From contig NAJO01000024.1 of NCBI GenBank assembly GCA_002077065.1, positions 248,001 to 312,000 on the forward strand: a DNA stretch of 64,000 bases, given 5' to 3'. Source of the stretch: Cryoendolithus antarcticus (lineage: Eukaryota > Ascomycota > Dothideomycetes > Cladosporiales > Cladosporiaceae). Under the pieces are notes generated by a model. The model was not told the DNA's origin, did not search any database, and saw nothing but the letters and a program-made list of their open reading frames with translations. A program made the translations under genes and the position numbers. Of the stretch, positions 32,869 through 43,269 are shown one piece after another. Within the stretch, counting starts at the first letter, position 1; each line of letters begins with the position of its first letter.

Positions 32869-34670
32869 CTATGGCAATGTCCTCCGCTTCACCCAAACAC
32901 GCGTCGGACTACTCGTGTTGTACACGCCAGTAGCTTTCTTGTGCTTCGGCATCTTCCACTCGCCGCCACCGACCGGGTCGATGTCCCACATCGCAATGAT
33001 GGCCGCGACGAACATCATGCACTCCTTGTAGGCGAATTGTCGGCCTTTGCACATGTGGCCACCGCCGCCTGGGGTATGAAGTCAGTAATGCGACAACAAG
33101 AAACGTAGGGAGCTCAGAAATGCGACATACCATAAGGTCTCATACTTCCGAAATCAGCACCCACCACCTTACCATCCTCGTCATACTTCACATGCCGATC
33201 CGGCTTCCACACGTCCGGGTGCTCGAAGACGTTCGGGTCAGTGTTGTGCAGGTCATGCGCCACATGCGCAAACTCGCCTTTGCGGAGCATCCATCTCTGC
33301 GCTTCCTTGTCTCGCGGCGCGAGCACAAAGTCCTCCTTTACGATCTTGAGACTCCAGCTTGCTGTGTCAACGCGGAGGCACTCGATGTAGCAGCTCTTCA
33401 GCAGTGGGCAGCTGGAGCAGATGCCTTCGACATCCAAGACCTCGATTCGTGGTAGCTCTGGCATGCCGAAGTCGGAGGTAGATTGCGCAGGTCGAGCGTA
33501 GGGGGCGATCTCCCTTCGCAGAAGTGCCAACAGTGCCTTGTCGGCGTAGACTCTTTCGAGCATCCAGAAGACCAGCGAATTCGAGTTCGCATTCGCCGCC
33601 CACATCAGCGCCAATTCCGTTGCGGCTCTCGCTCTCATACTGATCCCATACTTTCTATACAACTCCAGCCGTCCCTTCACCACCGGTCCCACATCGTCCA
33701 GTTCCCTCCACTCCGCTCCCGCGTCCTCGCCGTCGCCGTGCTTGTCCACTGCTCGCTCGAACAGCTCCAACGAATCCAGCATCCGCTTTCGCGCAAGATG
33801 CGCCCTCGTCAACGGCGGAATAGGCAACCACCTCGGCAGCCCGGTGGCAAGTAGTAAGAAACCTCGATCCATCTCATACAAATCCTTCCAGAACTCCGGA
33901 AAGTTATTGACAAAGTCACTCCCAATAATACTCGCATTCGCCGCTCTCGCACACCAATCCCTCACCAGCTCCAGCAAATCCACCTCCACGACTTCCTCTC
34001 CCTTCGCATCTCGCTTCACTTCAGCATTGGCGAACCGCTCCCAAAGCGTCTGGTCAACCTGACTCTCATTCCCCGTCACAAACTCCCCAATCATGGCTCT
34101 CACCCTCTCCGCCGTTCTCCCAACCATGGCATCTAACGGCTCCTTGGAGGAGAAGTTGACGTACAGCGCATTCAGCGGTGCGAGGAAGGCATCGTAGCCT
34201 TCACTTTCAGCTACTATAGGCCAGCCGAACACCCTTCCCATTAGCGATTTGAATACCGTCTCTGCCTCTGCGTTTGCAGTCGGCTGGTTGAGCATTGAGG
34301 TTGCGAGGGCGGGGGCGAAGATGATGTTATGGACTGTGCCGCCGAAATTTAGGCTGTAGGCGCCGCTGCTGCGGTAGATGTCTCGCAGGTTTCGGGTGAA
34401 GGCTGCGGCGTCGTAGGCCATGGCTGGGAGGTGGCCGAGGAGGGGCAGGGTGTAGGATACCGCTGGGATGGGGGACGGAGAGCCATTAGATGATTTCCTG
34501 GGGGGAGTGGAGCGGGAGCTGAGGTAGCGGGTCGTTGCCAGAAGGAGGAGGATGACGGCGAGGACTAGCAGGACTGGGTGGGCCGTGAGGTAGCTTGGGC
34601 CGTTGCTGAGGAGGGTTGTGAAAATGGAGGCGGTGGGAGGCTGTAGCGTAGGCAGTGTGGAATTGTCCAT
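32869..34670 (-). CDS. Cytochrome P450 (CYP7/CYP8-like fungal clade)
   Basis: Exons 34670-33131 and 33068-32869 encode 579 residues. An N-terminal anchor (PVLLVLAVILLLLATTRYL) targets the ER. The proline-rich hinge and substrate-recognition body follow. The K-helix ExxR is seen as ECLR inside LLKSCYIECLRVDTASWS, and the PERF-like region as WKPDRHVKYDE. The haem-binding loop spans the 62-bp intron and reads RPYGGGGHMCKGRQFAYKE, with Cys as the iron ligand. The canonical Phe seven residues before this Cys is Tyr. This loop resembles fungal P450s annotated as oxysterol 7-alpha-hydroxylase-like; the substrate here is unknown. The start ATG precedes the membrane anchor. No cluster partner is adjacent. 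Confidence 0.92.
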
Positions 34671-35439
34671 GGCGAGTGTGTCTCGTTGGACGAGACGATC
34701 GAAGGTCCAGATGCTGCAGTGACTACGGTGTGAGGTCCTCGATCCAGATAGATAGCCCAAACTACTGAGCAGTGATTGTATGACCGGTGCGAAGCTGTGA
34801 GATCGGACGACTGTTGTTTGAGAGAGATGCCTCGCCTAGCCTCCCATTCGCAAATTTGCTGGCAACAAGAGGGATAGCGGTGCCTAAATCTCCAGCCGTA
34901 AAAGCGTTTGAAGTCCTCGTGAAATGTGGCTCGGATGCAGGGTGTCTCAGCTTCGTTCGTCACGCTGCTTCGCAACCTACGAGATATGTGCGTCGGAGCT
35001 AGACTCTTCAAGGGGATGGTAAGGACTGGCAATCAATCGACCTACCTGCTTCACCGCGAGCTCCCCAGCCGCTTCGTCTCGAAGGGTGGAGATATGGGGG
35101 CCGAATCCTTCGAGGTTGAAGCGAGCACGTGAAGCGAGCACGTGAAGCGAGCACGTGAAGCGAGCACGTGAAGCGAGTCAAGACAACAGCGGGAATGCGT
35201 GCTGAGATATGCGCTCAGAAGAATGTCGTGTACTCCACATTGACAAGAGGTCGCTGTGGTAAGAAGTAGTCGTGCATGCTCTTATGACATACATGGAGCA
35301 CGCGAATTGAGTTGCACAACAGGCAAGCCCCAGAAGGAGTCTATAATCTATCGTTGTATCGTCCCGTAGCCCGCCGCTCGCTATCTCCTGGTGACGAATC
35401 CACTCTCCTTCAGGGCCCATCTCGCCATGTAGCTGACTG
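34671..35439. promoter_or_regulatory. P450 upstream region with E-box repeats
   Basis: Contains the 13-bp tandem repeat at 35121-35181, about 450 bp upstream of the P450 start codon. The other neighbour (35440-36332) is also transcribed leftward and ends here, so this region is probably the P450 promoter plus a 3' flank. Confidence 0.5.
35121..35181. repeat. 13-bp tandem repeat carrying CACGTG
   Basis: Four perfect copies of GCGAGCACGTGAA followed by a partial copy (GCGAGTCAA). Each full unit contains the palindrome CACGTG, the core site of bHLH factors, spaced 13 bp apart, slightly more than one helical turn. Four perfect copies imply recent expansion or selection. Confidence 0.9.
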
Positions 35440-36332
35440 TCACCGCGGCAGAATGGTTCGCAGCACTGTGAAGCTCAGCGCAACAAGCGCAGTGATGGCT
35501 ATTCTATGACTCTCCGACCCTCGCGTTGCTTTGCTGGAAGTCCTACTGACGCTGGCCGCCGCTGCGGTCGCCGTCGTAATCAAGGTAGTTGTCGATGTCG
35601 ATGTCGACGTCACGATTGTCGGCGGCAAGATCGTTCTTGGATCATTCCTTTCCACCCACGGGATGCAGACAGCGTCGAGTAGAGTATTGCCGTCTGCAGA
35701 TCTGAGCGTGATAGAATCTAAGTTCCCAGGACAGCACACCGTGCCCGAGCTGTCGACGATGATCTCAGGATTGCTCACGCGTCCGGCTATGGGGTACGAG
35801 CCAGGAATCGTGGGATCCAGGTAGCAGGAAGCTGAAGATGGGCGGGTAGAAGATGTTGACAGCGGATCCGGAATCGAGAATGCGTAGTTCTGCAGTAGCG
35901 AGGTGAATGGACTGCATGTGTTGTTGCTAGGTGCCGGGGACTTATAGGTAGCGTAGACGTCGTAGCAGCAAGACGCTGAGCCAGCCCAGATTCCGCATTC
36001 GACATCTAAGGTCTGATCAGTGCACGCGGGCATGTGATTCGTGGAAACGATTTACCAGGGAGACAGTACGTTCCGTCGCCGCAGTCGCTATTACTGCTAG
36101 CTCTGCCACAGCCTCCCACATCGCTGCAGTTCCGTCGAGGCGAGATAGCGAAAGAGTAGATCGTTGAGAAGGGTCGAGTGGCGCGCGTGCAGCCAAGCTG
36201 GCCGGCGACGAACAGAGCTAGCAGTGGGATTTGGCTGCCGATGTAGCCTGCGTTGTCTTGCCAGCTGTTCGGGCACTGCGGTACATCTGGTGGATAGACG
36301 GCTCCCGTGCCGGGGACAAGAGTGCTGTCCAT
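35440..36332 (-). CDS. Cys-rich cell-surface-like protein, unknown function
   Basis: Exons 36332-36056 and 36005-35440 encode 280 residues. A Cys-rich region straddles the intron: RRNCSDVGGCGRASSNSDCG, DGTYCLP, then VECGIWAGSASCCYDVYATY. Later Cys pairs include TVCCPGN. A Ser/Thr-rich stretch (VTSTSTSTTTLITTATAAAA) and a C-terminal hydrophobic segment (AITALVALSFTVLRTILP) suggest a cell-wall or plasma-membrane protein, possibly GPI-anchored. The weak point is the N-terminus. The hydrophobic stretch IPLLALFVAGQLG sits at residue 35 rather than at the start, so the true first exon may differ. No domain name is offered. Confidence 0.65.
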
Positions 36333-36973
36333 TCCCTGCTCGACTCGTGGCGTCTATCGAATATAGTAATAGCCTATAGGGGCGCAGAGCAGGGACTTCC
36401 TTGTAACAGGCGTGAGCCGAACTGCAGCAGAGCGACTTCTGACGGGAAGCTAACTCTTAGAACCCGCTACTTGCAGACTGACTGCGATGTCAGAGCACCT
36501 GGATTCCTCGTGTGTGGACACTACACTCTAATGATTAGCAACTTAGCTCAGCCTCAACCACTGTGCAAATGTTCCACGACCGAAGAAACCGGATCACATC
36601 GGCTACTCGCGCCATGACCGGCTCCCCAGTCAACAGCCGTCGCATTCAGATAGCAAGTAATGTGCAATCATGTGACCGTTCTTGAGATTGACAATGTGTT
36701 ATCCTGCTTCGGCAGTGGGATGACAGCTGCTGACATGCATGTGGTGGAAGTAAGCTGCTGTAGTAGCTCTCGGCCACATCACGCCACCAAAAGCGAGCTA
36801 AGCTGAGCTATGTAGCATTCTTTGCGACAACGCTGCACTATAATATCAACACATCAATTCCTCCCAGTCTGCCGACTCCAGAGATCGCAACGCACCCAAT
36901 GATTATGCGTGCTGGAGACATCAGAGGGCTTGATCCATACCAGGCCACTGTGATTATCGCTTGATAATTGGAC
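36333..36973. other. Intergenic, nothing recognised
   Basis: Lies upstream of the Cys-rich protein gene and downstream of the methyltransferase gene. No gene, repeat or RNA seen. Confidence 0.6.
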
Positions 36974-37848
36974 TCAGCCAGCCTTGATCAGCTTACCCTC
37001 CACGTGAGGCAGACCCTGAAACCAACCATCACCCGGCGAAGGCCTCAAGTCGACAGCTGCCCATTCACCGGCATTGCGAAGTACTGACTCGGTGTCTCGC
37101 AGCAGTTCGCACTGATCAAGCAGGATGGGCCAGCTCAGGTTGAGGAGCTCTGCAACATCGCAATGTTAGCTCTTGCTCATATAAGGCACTTGGTCTCAGC
37201 AAGCACAGGTGATATGCCGCCTGTGAGATCGCGAAGGCGAAACGCACTCTGCCAGGCTCGAGTGACGGCGAAGCGTGCAACAACGTGCTCGTAGACTAGC
37301 CATTGACCACCCGGCTTCAAGTAGTCGTACAAGTCCTTGCATATCTGGTCGCTATGGTCGCCCACACTGCAGAGGACATGGACAGTGATGATCGTGTCGA
37401 TGCTCCCTTTCGCAACTCCAAACTTCTCGAGGTCCTGGACATAAGCCTGTATCGGCTGGTACACCTTCTCCAGTCCGTACTTCGCCGCATTCTTCCTTAG
37501 ATCTGCTTGAAAGTTCGGATTCGGCTCTACGCCGTAGATCTTGGTAATCGCACCTCTACGAACCACGTCGCCTAGCTCCTTCAGCCAGATCCCAGAAGCC
37601 GGACCGACGTCAATGCAGACTCCCTTGGCTTGAGAGACAATCGGTTGAACGCGAGGAGCAAAGATCGGTTTCGAGCCTGGCCCAAACCATGCCCAGAGGT
37701 GCTTGAACCAGGCGTTGCGGATTTTGGCGATGGAAGCGAGGTCGCCTGCTCGACCAGTGACGGGCAGGAGAAGCAGAGTGAACGGAAGTGTGAGAACAGT
37801 GCAGAAAAGCAGAATGGGAGGAACGAGGAGGTCAAGAGGACCGAACAT
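36974..37848 (-). CDS. METTL7-like SAM-dependent methyltransferase
   Basis: Exons 37848-37248 and 37149-36974 encode 258 residues. An N-terminal hydrophobic segment (LLVPPILLFCTVLTLPFTLL) suggests a membrane-anchored enzyme. The class I SAM-binding motif reads CIDVGPASGIWLKEL, with YGVEPNPNF after strand 2 and IDTIITVHVLCSV before GGQWLVYEHV. The order fits methyltransferase-11 proteins related to METTL7, which methylate small molecules. The intron was placed with donor GTGCGT after AWQ, because it restores AWQKLLNLSWPILLDQCELL and a proper C-terminus (GLPHVEGKLIKAG). Reading through instead adds an unrelated tail. The substrate is unknown. Confidence 0.88.
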
Positions 37849-38565
37849 GACTGGCGCTATAACTTGTCGAGAATCGAGTGTGGGAAATGTTGAACGCAGA
37901 GCAGCTGCTGTGAACGAGACTTGATGAGATTTGTCGGAAGCAACGTGCTCACTCAATGTCACCACCTACATATCTTGTTCAGTCAGTCGCGCTGAACACG
38001 ATGATAGGTCTCAGCTGAGTGGCGTTGATGGTGGGGTGGTTCACGCCACCGCAAGATACCGCCAGTTCGAGACTTCAACTGATCTGGCGATGCTGTGTTG
38101 GCGGCGAACTCAGGCCATGTGCCGTAGTGATATCAGGCCAACACGTTCGGGAGATCCAGCGCATATACTCGTGGTGGGAGTACAATTAATAATGTCAAGA
38201 CAGGTGTCGATGGTCTCAAGGGGCGTATTTTGACGCGCCTTCGTCCTGTATTGCTGTCGCCAATCGCTGACCACGACAAGGAGATGTCAAATCCCATGAC
38301 CTCATGGGAGTGTGACATGTGTGTTGTCTCGAGAAGAGCAATGTCGTATGATGCTTTTGTGCGGAAAACCCGAGCAACTGAGAGTGATGGAATGGGAGCT
38401 CGCGGGTGACGACCACGCGAGTCAGCCCGATATCTTAGTCAGCTAGATATCTTGCCAAGCCGCACCGGATCCCGAATTTGAGTGCAAGCGACTTCTGCAG
38501 CCAGTGCACATTGACATCGCCGCCAACTCGACCTCCAATCCTCTCATTCTTCAACAACCGCAAAC
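37849..38565. promoter_or_regulatory. Divergent region, methyltransferase / eS1
   Basis: The 3' part should contain the eS1 promoter. Two copies of GATATCTT lie at 38429-38436 and 38446-38453, about 115 bp before the eS1 start codon. Whether they bind anything is unknown. Confidence 0.4.
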
Positions 38566-39466
38566 ATGGCGGTCGGCAAGAACAAGAGATTGTCAAAGGG
38601 CAAGAAGGGACTGAAGAAGAGGACGGACCCGTTCGCGAAGAAGGATTGGTTCTCTGTGAAGGCCCCCTCCACATTCGCTGTCAGAGAGTACGATATCGAC
38701 CATGTCCTGCGCAATAGGACGCGCATCACAGAAGAAGGTGTACTAACAAGTCTGCCAGTGTCGGCAAGACCCTCGTAAACCGCACCACCGGTCTCAAGAA
38801 CGCCAACGATTCGCTCAAAGGCCGCATCTTCGAGGCATCCCTCGCCGATCTCCAGAAGGATGAGGACCACAGCTTCCGCAAGATCAAGCTCCGCGTCGAC
38901 GAGGTGCAGGGCAAGAACTGCCTGACCAACTTCCACGGCTTGGACATCACATCCGATAAGCTGCGCTCGCTGGTCCGCAAATGGCAATCCCTCATCGAGG
39001 CTAACGTTGTCGTCAAGACCACCGATGACTACCTCCTCCGTCTGTTCTGCATTGCTTTCACCCAGAGACGACCAAACCAGATCAAGAAGGCTACCTACGC
39101 ACGTGCGTCGCAGATTCGGGCGATCAGGAAGAAGATGACGGACATCATGCAGAAGGAGGCACAGAGCTGCACATTGAGCCAGCTTGTCACCAAGCTGATT
39201 CCGGAGGTTATTGGGCGTGAGATTCAGAAGAGCACACAGGGTATCTACCCGCTTCAACACGTATGTCGCACTGCTGTCAGGTTGGAGGAAGCAATGGAAA
39301 ATCGTACTGACACCATGACCAGGTCCACGTCCGCAAGGTCAAGCTCCTCAAGGCACCCAAGTTCGATCTCGGTAACTTGCTCTCGCTCCACGGCGAGTCG
39401 GACACGAACGAGGCTGGACAGAAGGTTGAGCGCGAGTTCAAGGAGACGGTTCTTGAGGAGGTGTAA
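38566..39466 (+). CDS. RPS1: 40S ribosomal protein S1 (eS1 / S3a)
   Basis: Exons 38566-38687, 38759-39260 and 39323-39466 encode 255 residues of the small-subunit protein eS1, which lies near the mRNA exit site. The N-terminus [20 protein letters not shown] is typical. Further signatures are [60 protein letters not shown] and, in the last exon, [20 protein letters not shown]. The first intron has a GTACGA donor and a good CTAAC branch point; the second has GTATGT and CCAG. Length and order are normal. Confidence 0.97.
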
Positions 39467-39957
39467 GCGTTGCAATTGGGCATGGGTGATGAAGGTCAGG
39501 AGGCGCTATGGCTGCAGGTATCGTGAACCACCGGCAACGCACAGCAAGGATAGCACGCCAGGTATGGTGACGGACCGTCGAGCGTAGTTGCTGAAGATAC
39601 ATAATCAACGTCTTCAAAGTTAGCGCCGCCTCTTTACTGTCCATATTATGTGCGCCCGCAGCTCTTATGTTTGCTTTACAGTTGCCCATGTTGTTACCTG
39701 CGAACACCTGCCTCTGAGGTTCACTAGTGACTTGTCTATCCCAACGCAACGAGCGCGTGAAGTGTACGCTTCTTGGCTGCTTGTAGGGTCGCGAGCGGTG
39801 ATCCAAATCTCGACATCGCTCGATAATTAAAGTCCATAAAATCCAATATCTCGCTATACAAAAGTACAGCTATACAAGGATTATAGAAACGACAGCCGTT
39901 TCCCATTCCTCTGATTCGAGACACCATCTGTTCAACAACAAGAGTCTCGCTAGAAGC
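39467..39957. other. Intergenic between eS1 and ITPase genes
   Basis: A 491-bp spacer between codirectional genes. No further structure was recognised. Confidence 0.6.
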
Positions 39958-40784
39958 ATGGCACCAAGAATTCTCAACTTCATTACAGGCAATGCCAACA
40001 AGCTCGCCGAGGTGCAAGCCATACTCGCATCCACACCCGTAGAACTGAAGTCACAAGCTCTAGATCTCATCGAGATTCAGGGAACGATCGAAGAGATCTC
40101 ACGGGATAAGGCGAGAAGAGCTGTGGACGAGGTACGAATCACGGTTGCTTCAACGAGATGGGAAAAGCGACTACTAATGATAGACTCAGGTAAAAGGTCC
40201 GGTGCTGGTGGAGGATACATGTCTCTGCTTCGACGCTTTTGACGAATTACCTGGACCTTACGTGTGCGTGATACCCTCTCCCGCCAAATCCATCGCCCCG
40301 CCCTGACCCTGTAACGACCGCTCGACTGTTTTGTCGCTCTTTGCGGAAGCTGATCTGAAACGCCGCAGAAAATGGTTCCTCAAAGCCCTTGGTGTACAAC
40401 AATTCCATAAGCTCCTCGCAGGGTTCGAGGACAAGAGCGCGCAAGCCGTATGCACTTTCGCTTACTGCGCAGGGCCAGGCAAAGAAGTCTTGATCTTCCA
40501 GGGGAGGACGAAGGCACGCTCCCAGTCCATTGACAGCTGCGGCCATGACTAATCTCAGCCCAGGGCAAGATCGTAGAGGCGAGGGGACCAACGAGCTTTG
40601 GTAAGTCGAGAAGTGTGGGGCTGGACAACGAATGTTTGCTGACGCTCGTGTTGCAGGCTGGGACGCGTGCTTCGAGTACGAAGGCCAGACTTATGCGGAG
40701 ATGCCGAAGGCAGAGAAGAACCAGATTTCGCATCGAGGGAAGGCGTTGGCAAAGCTTGTGGAGTGGTTGTCGAAGGAGGCGTGA
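39958..40784 (+). CDS. HAM1: Inosine triphosphate pyrophosphatase (ITPase / Ham1)
   Basis: Exons 39958-40131, 40190-40263, 40369-40513, 40564-40600 and 40657-40784 encode 185 residues, the family's usual size. The enzyme hydrolyses ITP, dITP and XTP to monophosphates, cleaning the nucleotide pool. Signatures are [89 protein letters not shown] and the C-terminal [19 protein letters not shown]. Intron 3 has a GC donor (AAG|GCACGC) with a good CTAAT branch point and CCCAG acceptor. No nearby GT donor preserves the conserved GRTKGKI junction. This GC-AG intron would be missed by simple gene prediction. Confidence 0.94.
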
Positions 40785-40927
40785 GGCTGTCTTCGACGAG
40801 AGCTAGTATTTCGACATGTCCACGGCGTGGAGCAGTGGCGCTGTCCCGTTGACCCGAAGGGTTCTGGAGCGACGCTGCAAGTTCTGACGCAGGACAGAAC
40901 AGGCATGTTGCCTTTTCGATACCGTGA

Positions 40928-41533
40928 TCACCCATGCAAGAACATCGGATCGTCCTCGTCCTTCTTCTCCCCAGCGCCTTTCGCCTCCACATCGCCTCCC
41001 TCTCCCTTGCCATGCTCCTTCTTCCACTCTCCAATCCACTTCTCAATCCTCTCCACATTCTTCTCCACATCCTCAACCTCTTCACTCCTCAACTCCACGA
41101 TCATCTCCTCGTCATAAGCGTCCCTGGCCTCCTGCACCAACACCTCCATAATCTCACAATCCATATTCTCCTGCAACTTCTTCTCTCCATAACCCCTAGC
41201 CTTCAACCGATCATACAGCACTTTGTTATCACACCTCACCACACAGACCAAGTCTATGAGGCTCGGCGGGAAGAGATCGCAGGCATGCCAGTCTATGATC
41301 TGCCCGCCTTCTTCGAGGTCGTTTTCGATGCAGTCGAGAAGGCGGTCTTCGTCTACTATCTTGGTGTTCGGGTCTTCGGGGTCGTTGGATGATTCGCCGA
41401 TGTTATGTTTCTTGACGACGTCGTTTATGGAGAGGTGGTGCAGGCCGGTCTTAGAGGCGAGTTCTTCACAATGGGTCGTTTTGCCTACGCCGGGGGTGCC
41501 GGTTATAATTATGTTGGGGGAGGTGCGGAGCAT
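40928..41533 (-). CDS. FAP7: Adenylate kinase isoenzyme 6 (Fap7 / hCINAP)
   Basis: From ATG 41533 this is a single exon of 201 residues. Fap7 is a small nuclear NMP kinase/ATPase needed for final maturation of the 40S subunit. The P-loop PNIIITGTPGVGKTTHCEEL lies at residues 6-25. LSINDVVKKHNIGESSNDP, IIDWHACDLFPPSLIDLVCV and the lid segment LKARGYGEKKLQENMDCEIM are all typical. The C-terminus is charged (EKWIGEWKKEHGKGEGG). The frame stays open upstream to another ATG at 41629, which would add 32 mostly basic and hydrophobic residues (MLLRILRPRTIAPFAKLIIP first). The shorter form matches the family start, so I prefer it. Confidence 0.93.
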   Translation of the reverse strand: MLRTSPNIIITGTPGVGKTTHCEELASKTGLHHLSINDVVKKHNIGESSNDPEDPNTKIVDEDRLLDCIENDLEEGGQIIDWHACDLFPPSLIDLVCVVRCDNKVLYDRLKARGYGEKKLQENMDCEIMEVLVQEARDAYDEEMIVELRSEEVEDVEKNVERIEKWIGEWKKEHGKGEGGDVEAKGAGEKKDEDDPMFLHG

Positions 41534-41763
41534 GATGGCGGCGTGAAGGTGGTGGCGGAGAGATGTGCGGGGGATGATGAGCTTTGCGAAGGGCGCTATG
41601 GTTCGGGGCCGTAGTATTCGTAGAAGCATGTATACCTTGATGTTGTATGTAGATGAGATTGTGGTGGAAGTCAGAGCTTCGTCACTTTTGTCGGAGGAGG
41701 ACTTCAACTTCTTGCCGTACGCGACAACTACTCTACATCATTGCATGCACCTTTCTCGGCGCG
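41534..41763. promoter_or_regulatory. Short divergent promoter, FAP7 / ABHD11-like
   Basis: Only 230 bp separate the preferred ATGs of two divergent genes. Alternative in-frame ATGs (41629 minus, 41653 plus) lie inside it and would reduce the gap to 23 bp. Promoter activity is inferred from position. Confidence 0.5.
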
Positions 41764-42771
41764 ATGCTTCTGCTGGGAGCGCAGCCTCGTCTACAGCAGC
41801 CCTTCAGACAATATGCGCGACGGGCATACGCGACGGCGAAGCTTAGCAATGGCGTCAAAATCGCGTACGATATACATGAAGCCCCGAAAGATGCCTCCCC
41901 TCGCAATGCTCCAGTCGTATTCCTCCACGGCCTCTTCGGCTCCAAGAAGAACAACCGGAGCATGAGTAAGTACGCTCAGCACTTCCTGCTCTCGTCAAAC
42001 CGATACTCATCACCGTCACAGAGTCCTTGCCCGCGATCTGAAGCGCCCAGTCTACGCTATAGACCTCCGCAACCACGGCGACTCGTCCCACCATCAACGG
42101 CATGACTACACAGCTCTCGCCGAAGACATTGAGCATTTCCTGGAGCAGGAGAGGATCACGGATAGCACCCTCATAGGCCACTCCATGGGCGCCAAAACTG
42201 CCATGACCGTGGCTCTCCGCCAACGAGTGCCGATAGCCTCCCTCATCAGCGTCGACAACGCTCCCATAGATGCAGCGCTTAAGTCCGACTTTGCCAAATA
42301 CGTCCGCGCCATGCGGCGCATCGAAGAAGCCCACGTCAAACGGCAAGCCGACGCAGACGCCATCCTAGCCGAGTACGAAGACGAACTACCCATCCGTCAA
42401 TTCTTACTCACGAACTTGTATCGCGCTGAAGACGGGACGCAGAAATGGCGTATCCCGATCAAGTATCTCGCAAACGCACTTGACAACATGGCGGACTTCC
42501 CGTTCAGGGACCCGGACGAAGTGAGGTTCGCAGGACCTACGCTGTTCGTGAGGGGCACGAAGAGTCACTATGTGGCCGACGAGATGTTGCCGACTATAGG
42601 GAGGTTCTTCCCCAACTTCAAACTGGCGGACGTGGAGAGTGGGCACTGGGTTATTAGTGAAAAGCCGGAGGACTTCAGGAAAGGTAAGAGAGGTGTTGTT
42701 GTGAGCGATCGAGGAGCGCGAAGTGCTGACCTTTCGTAGCCGTTGTCGAGTTCTTGCAGGAGCAGGAATGA
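41764..42771 (+). CDS. Alpha/beta hydrolase, ABHD11 / Imo32-like
   Basis: Exons 41764-41969, 42022-42683 and 42740-42771 encode 299 residues. The N-terminus (MLLLGAQPRLQQPFRQYARR AYA) is Arg-rich and lacks acids, a likely mitochondrial presequence. The alpha/beta hydrolase core shows VVFLHGLFGSKKNN (oxyanion loop), YAIDLRNHGDS and the nucleophile elbow IGHSMGAK with Ser about residue 123. A late His sits in VESGHWVISEKP. Intron 1 uses donor GTACGC rather than the overlapping GTAAGT, because only this gives RSMSKVLARDLKRP. The frame is open upstream to ATG 41653. Homologues include human ABHD11 and yeast Imo32; the exact substrate is not inferable. Confidence 0.92.
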
Positions 42772-43269
42772 TCTCTGCCTGGCTTTGCGCCTGAGTGGTC
42801 ATCCACGAGGTCGTCAAGCAATCGATCCCATCGTCTTAGCATGCTTGACTGGCAACAATCATCATAGCATAGTTAGGAACACTGTACTGAAGCGCGCCGG
42901 CCAAACCACGGAGACGCTCGTCAATCAACTACCGTTTCGGGTGTGCCGTAGCGAGGCTAGCTCAATCAGGCGAGAGAGCTTTTGAACTCTCCACCAACAG
43001 CATCACGCTTGGCTCTTTAGTCACTGCAGATTGCTCAAGGGTGTCGTAGTGCCGGCATCGCTCCTCCAGATAACAGAGTTCAGCAATTGTGGCAGTTGCA
43101 AATGCGCTGTGGTGTCAGCATTGGACATTTATCTGTACCCCGCTATCAATTCACGATAACGGATTCGACCGAAAGGCAAGTTTTATGTCCTCTCCTCTTC
43201 CTCTGCTCACAGTTGGTGACCTACAACATCGAATAATCTTCTCCAAGTGAAGGTCGCGAGCCCTCAATC
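42772..43269. other. Intergenic, nothing recognised
   Basis: Presumed 3' flank of the hydrolase gene and promoter of the acid phosphatase gene. No repeat or RNA seen. Confidence 0.6.

Noticed and set aside
37177..37247. Methyltransferase ending at LAETKCLI
   Set aside because: Reading through adds a tail unlike the family; a GTGCGT donor at 37247 restores a normal C-terminus from a second exon.
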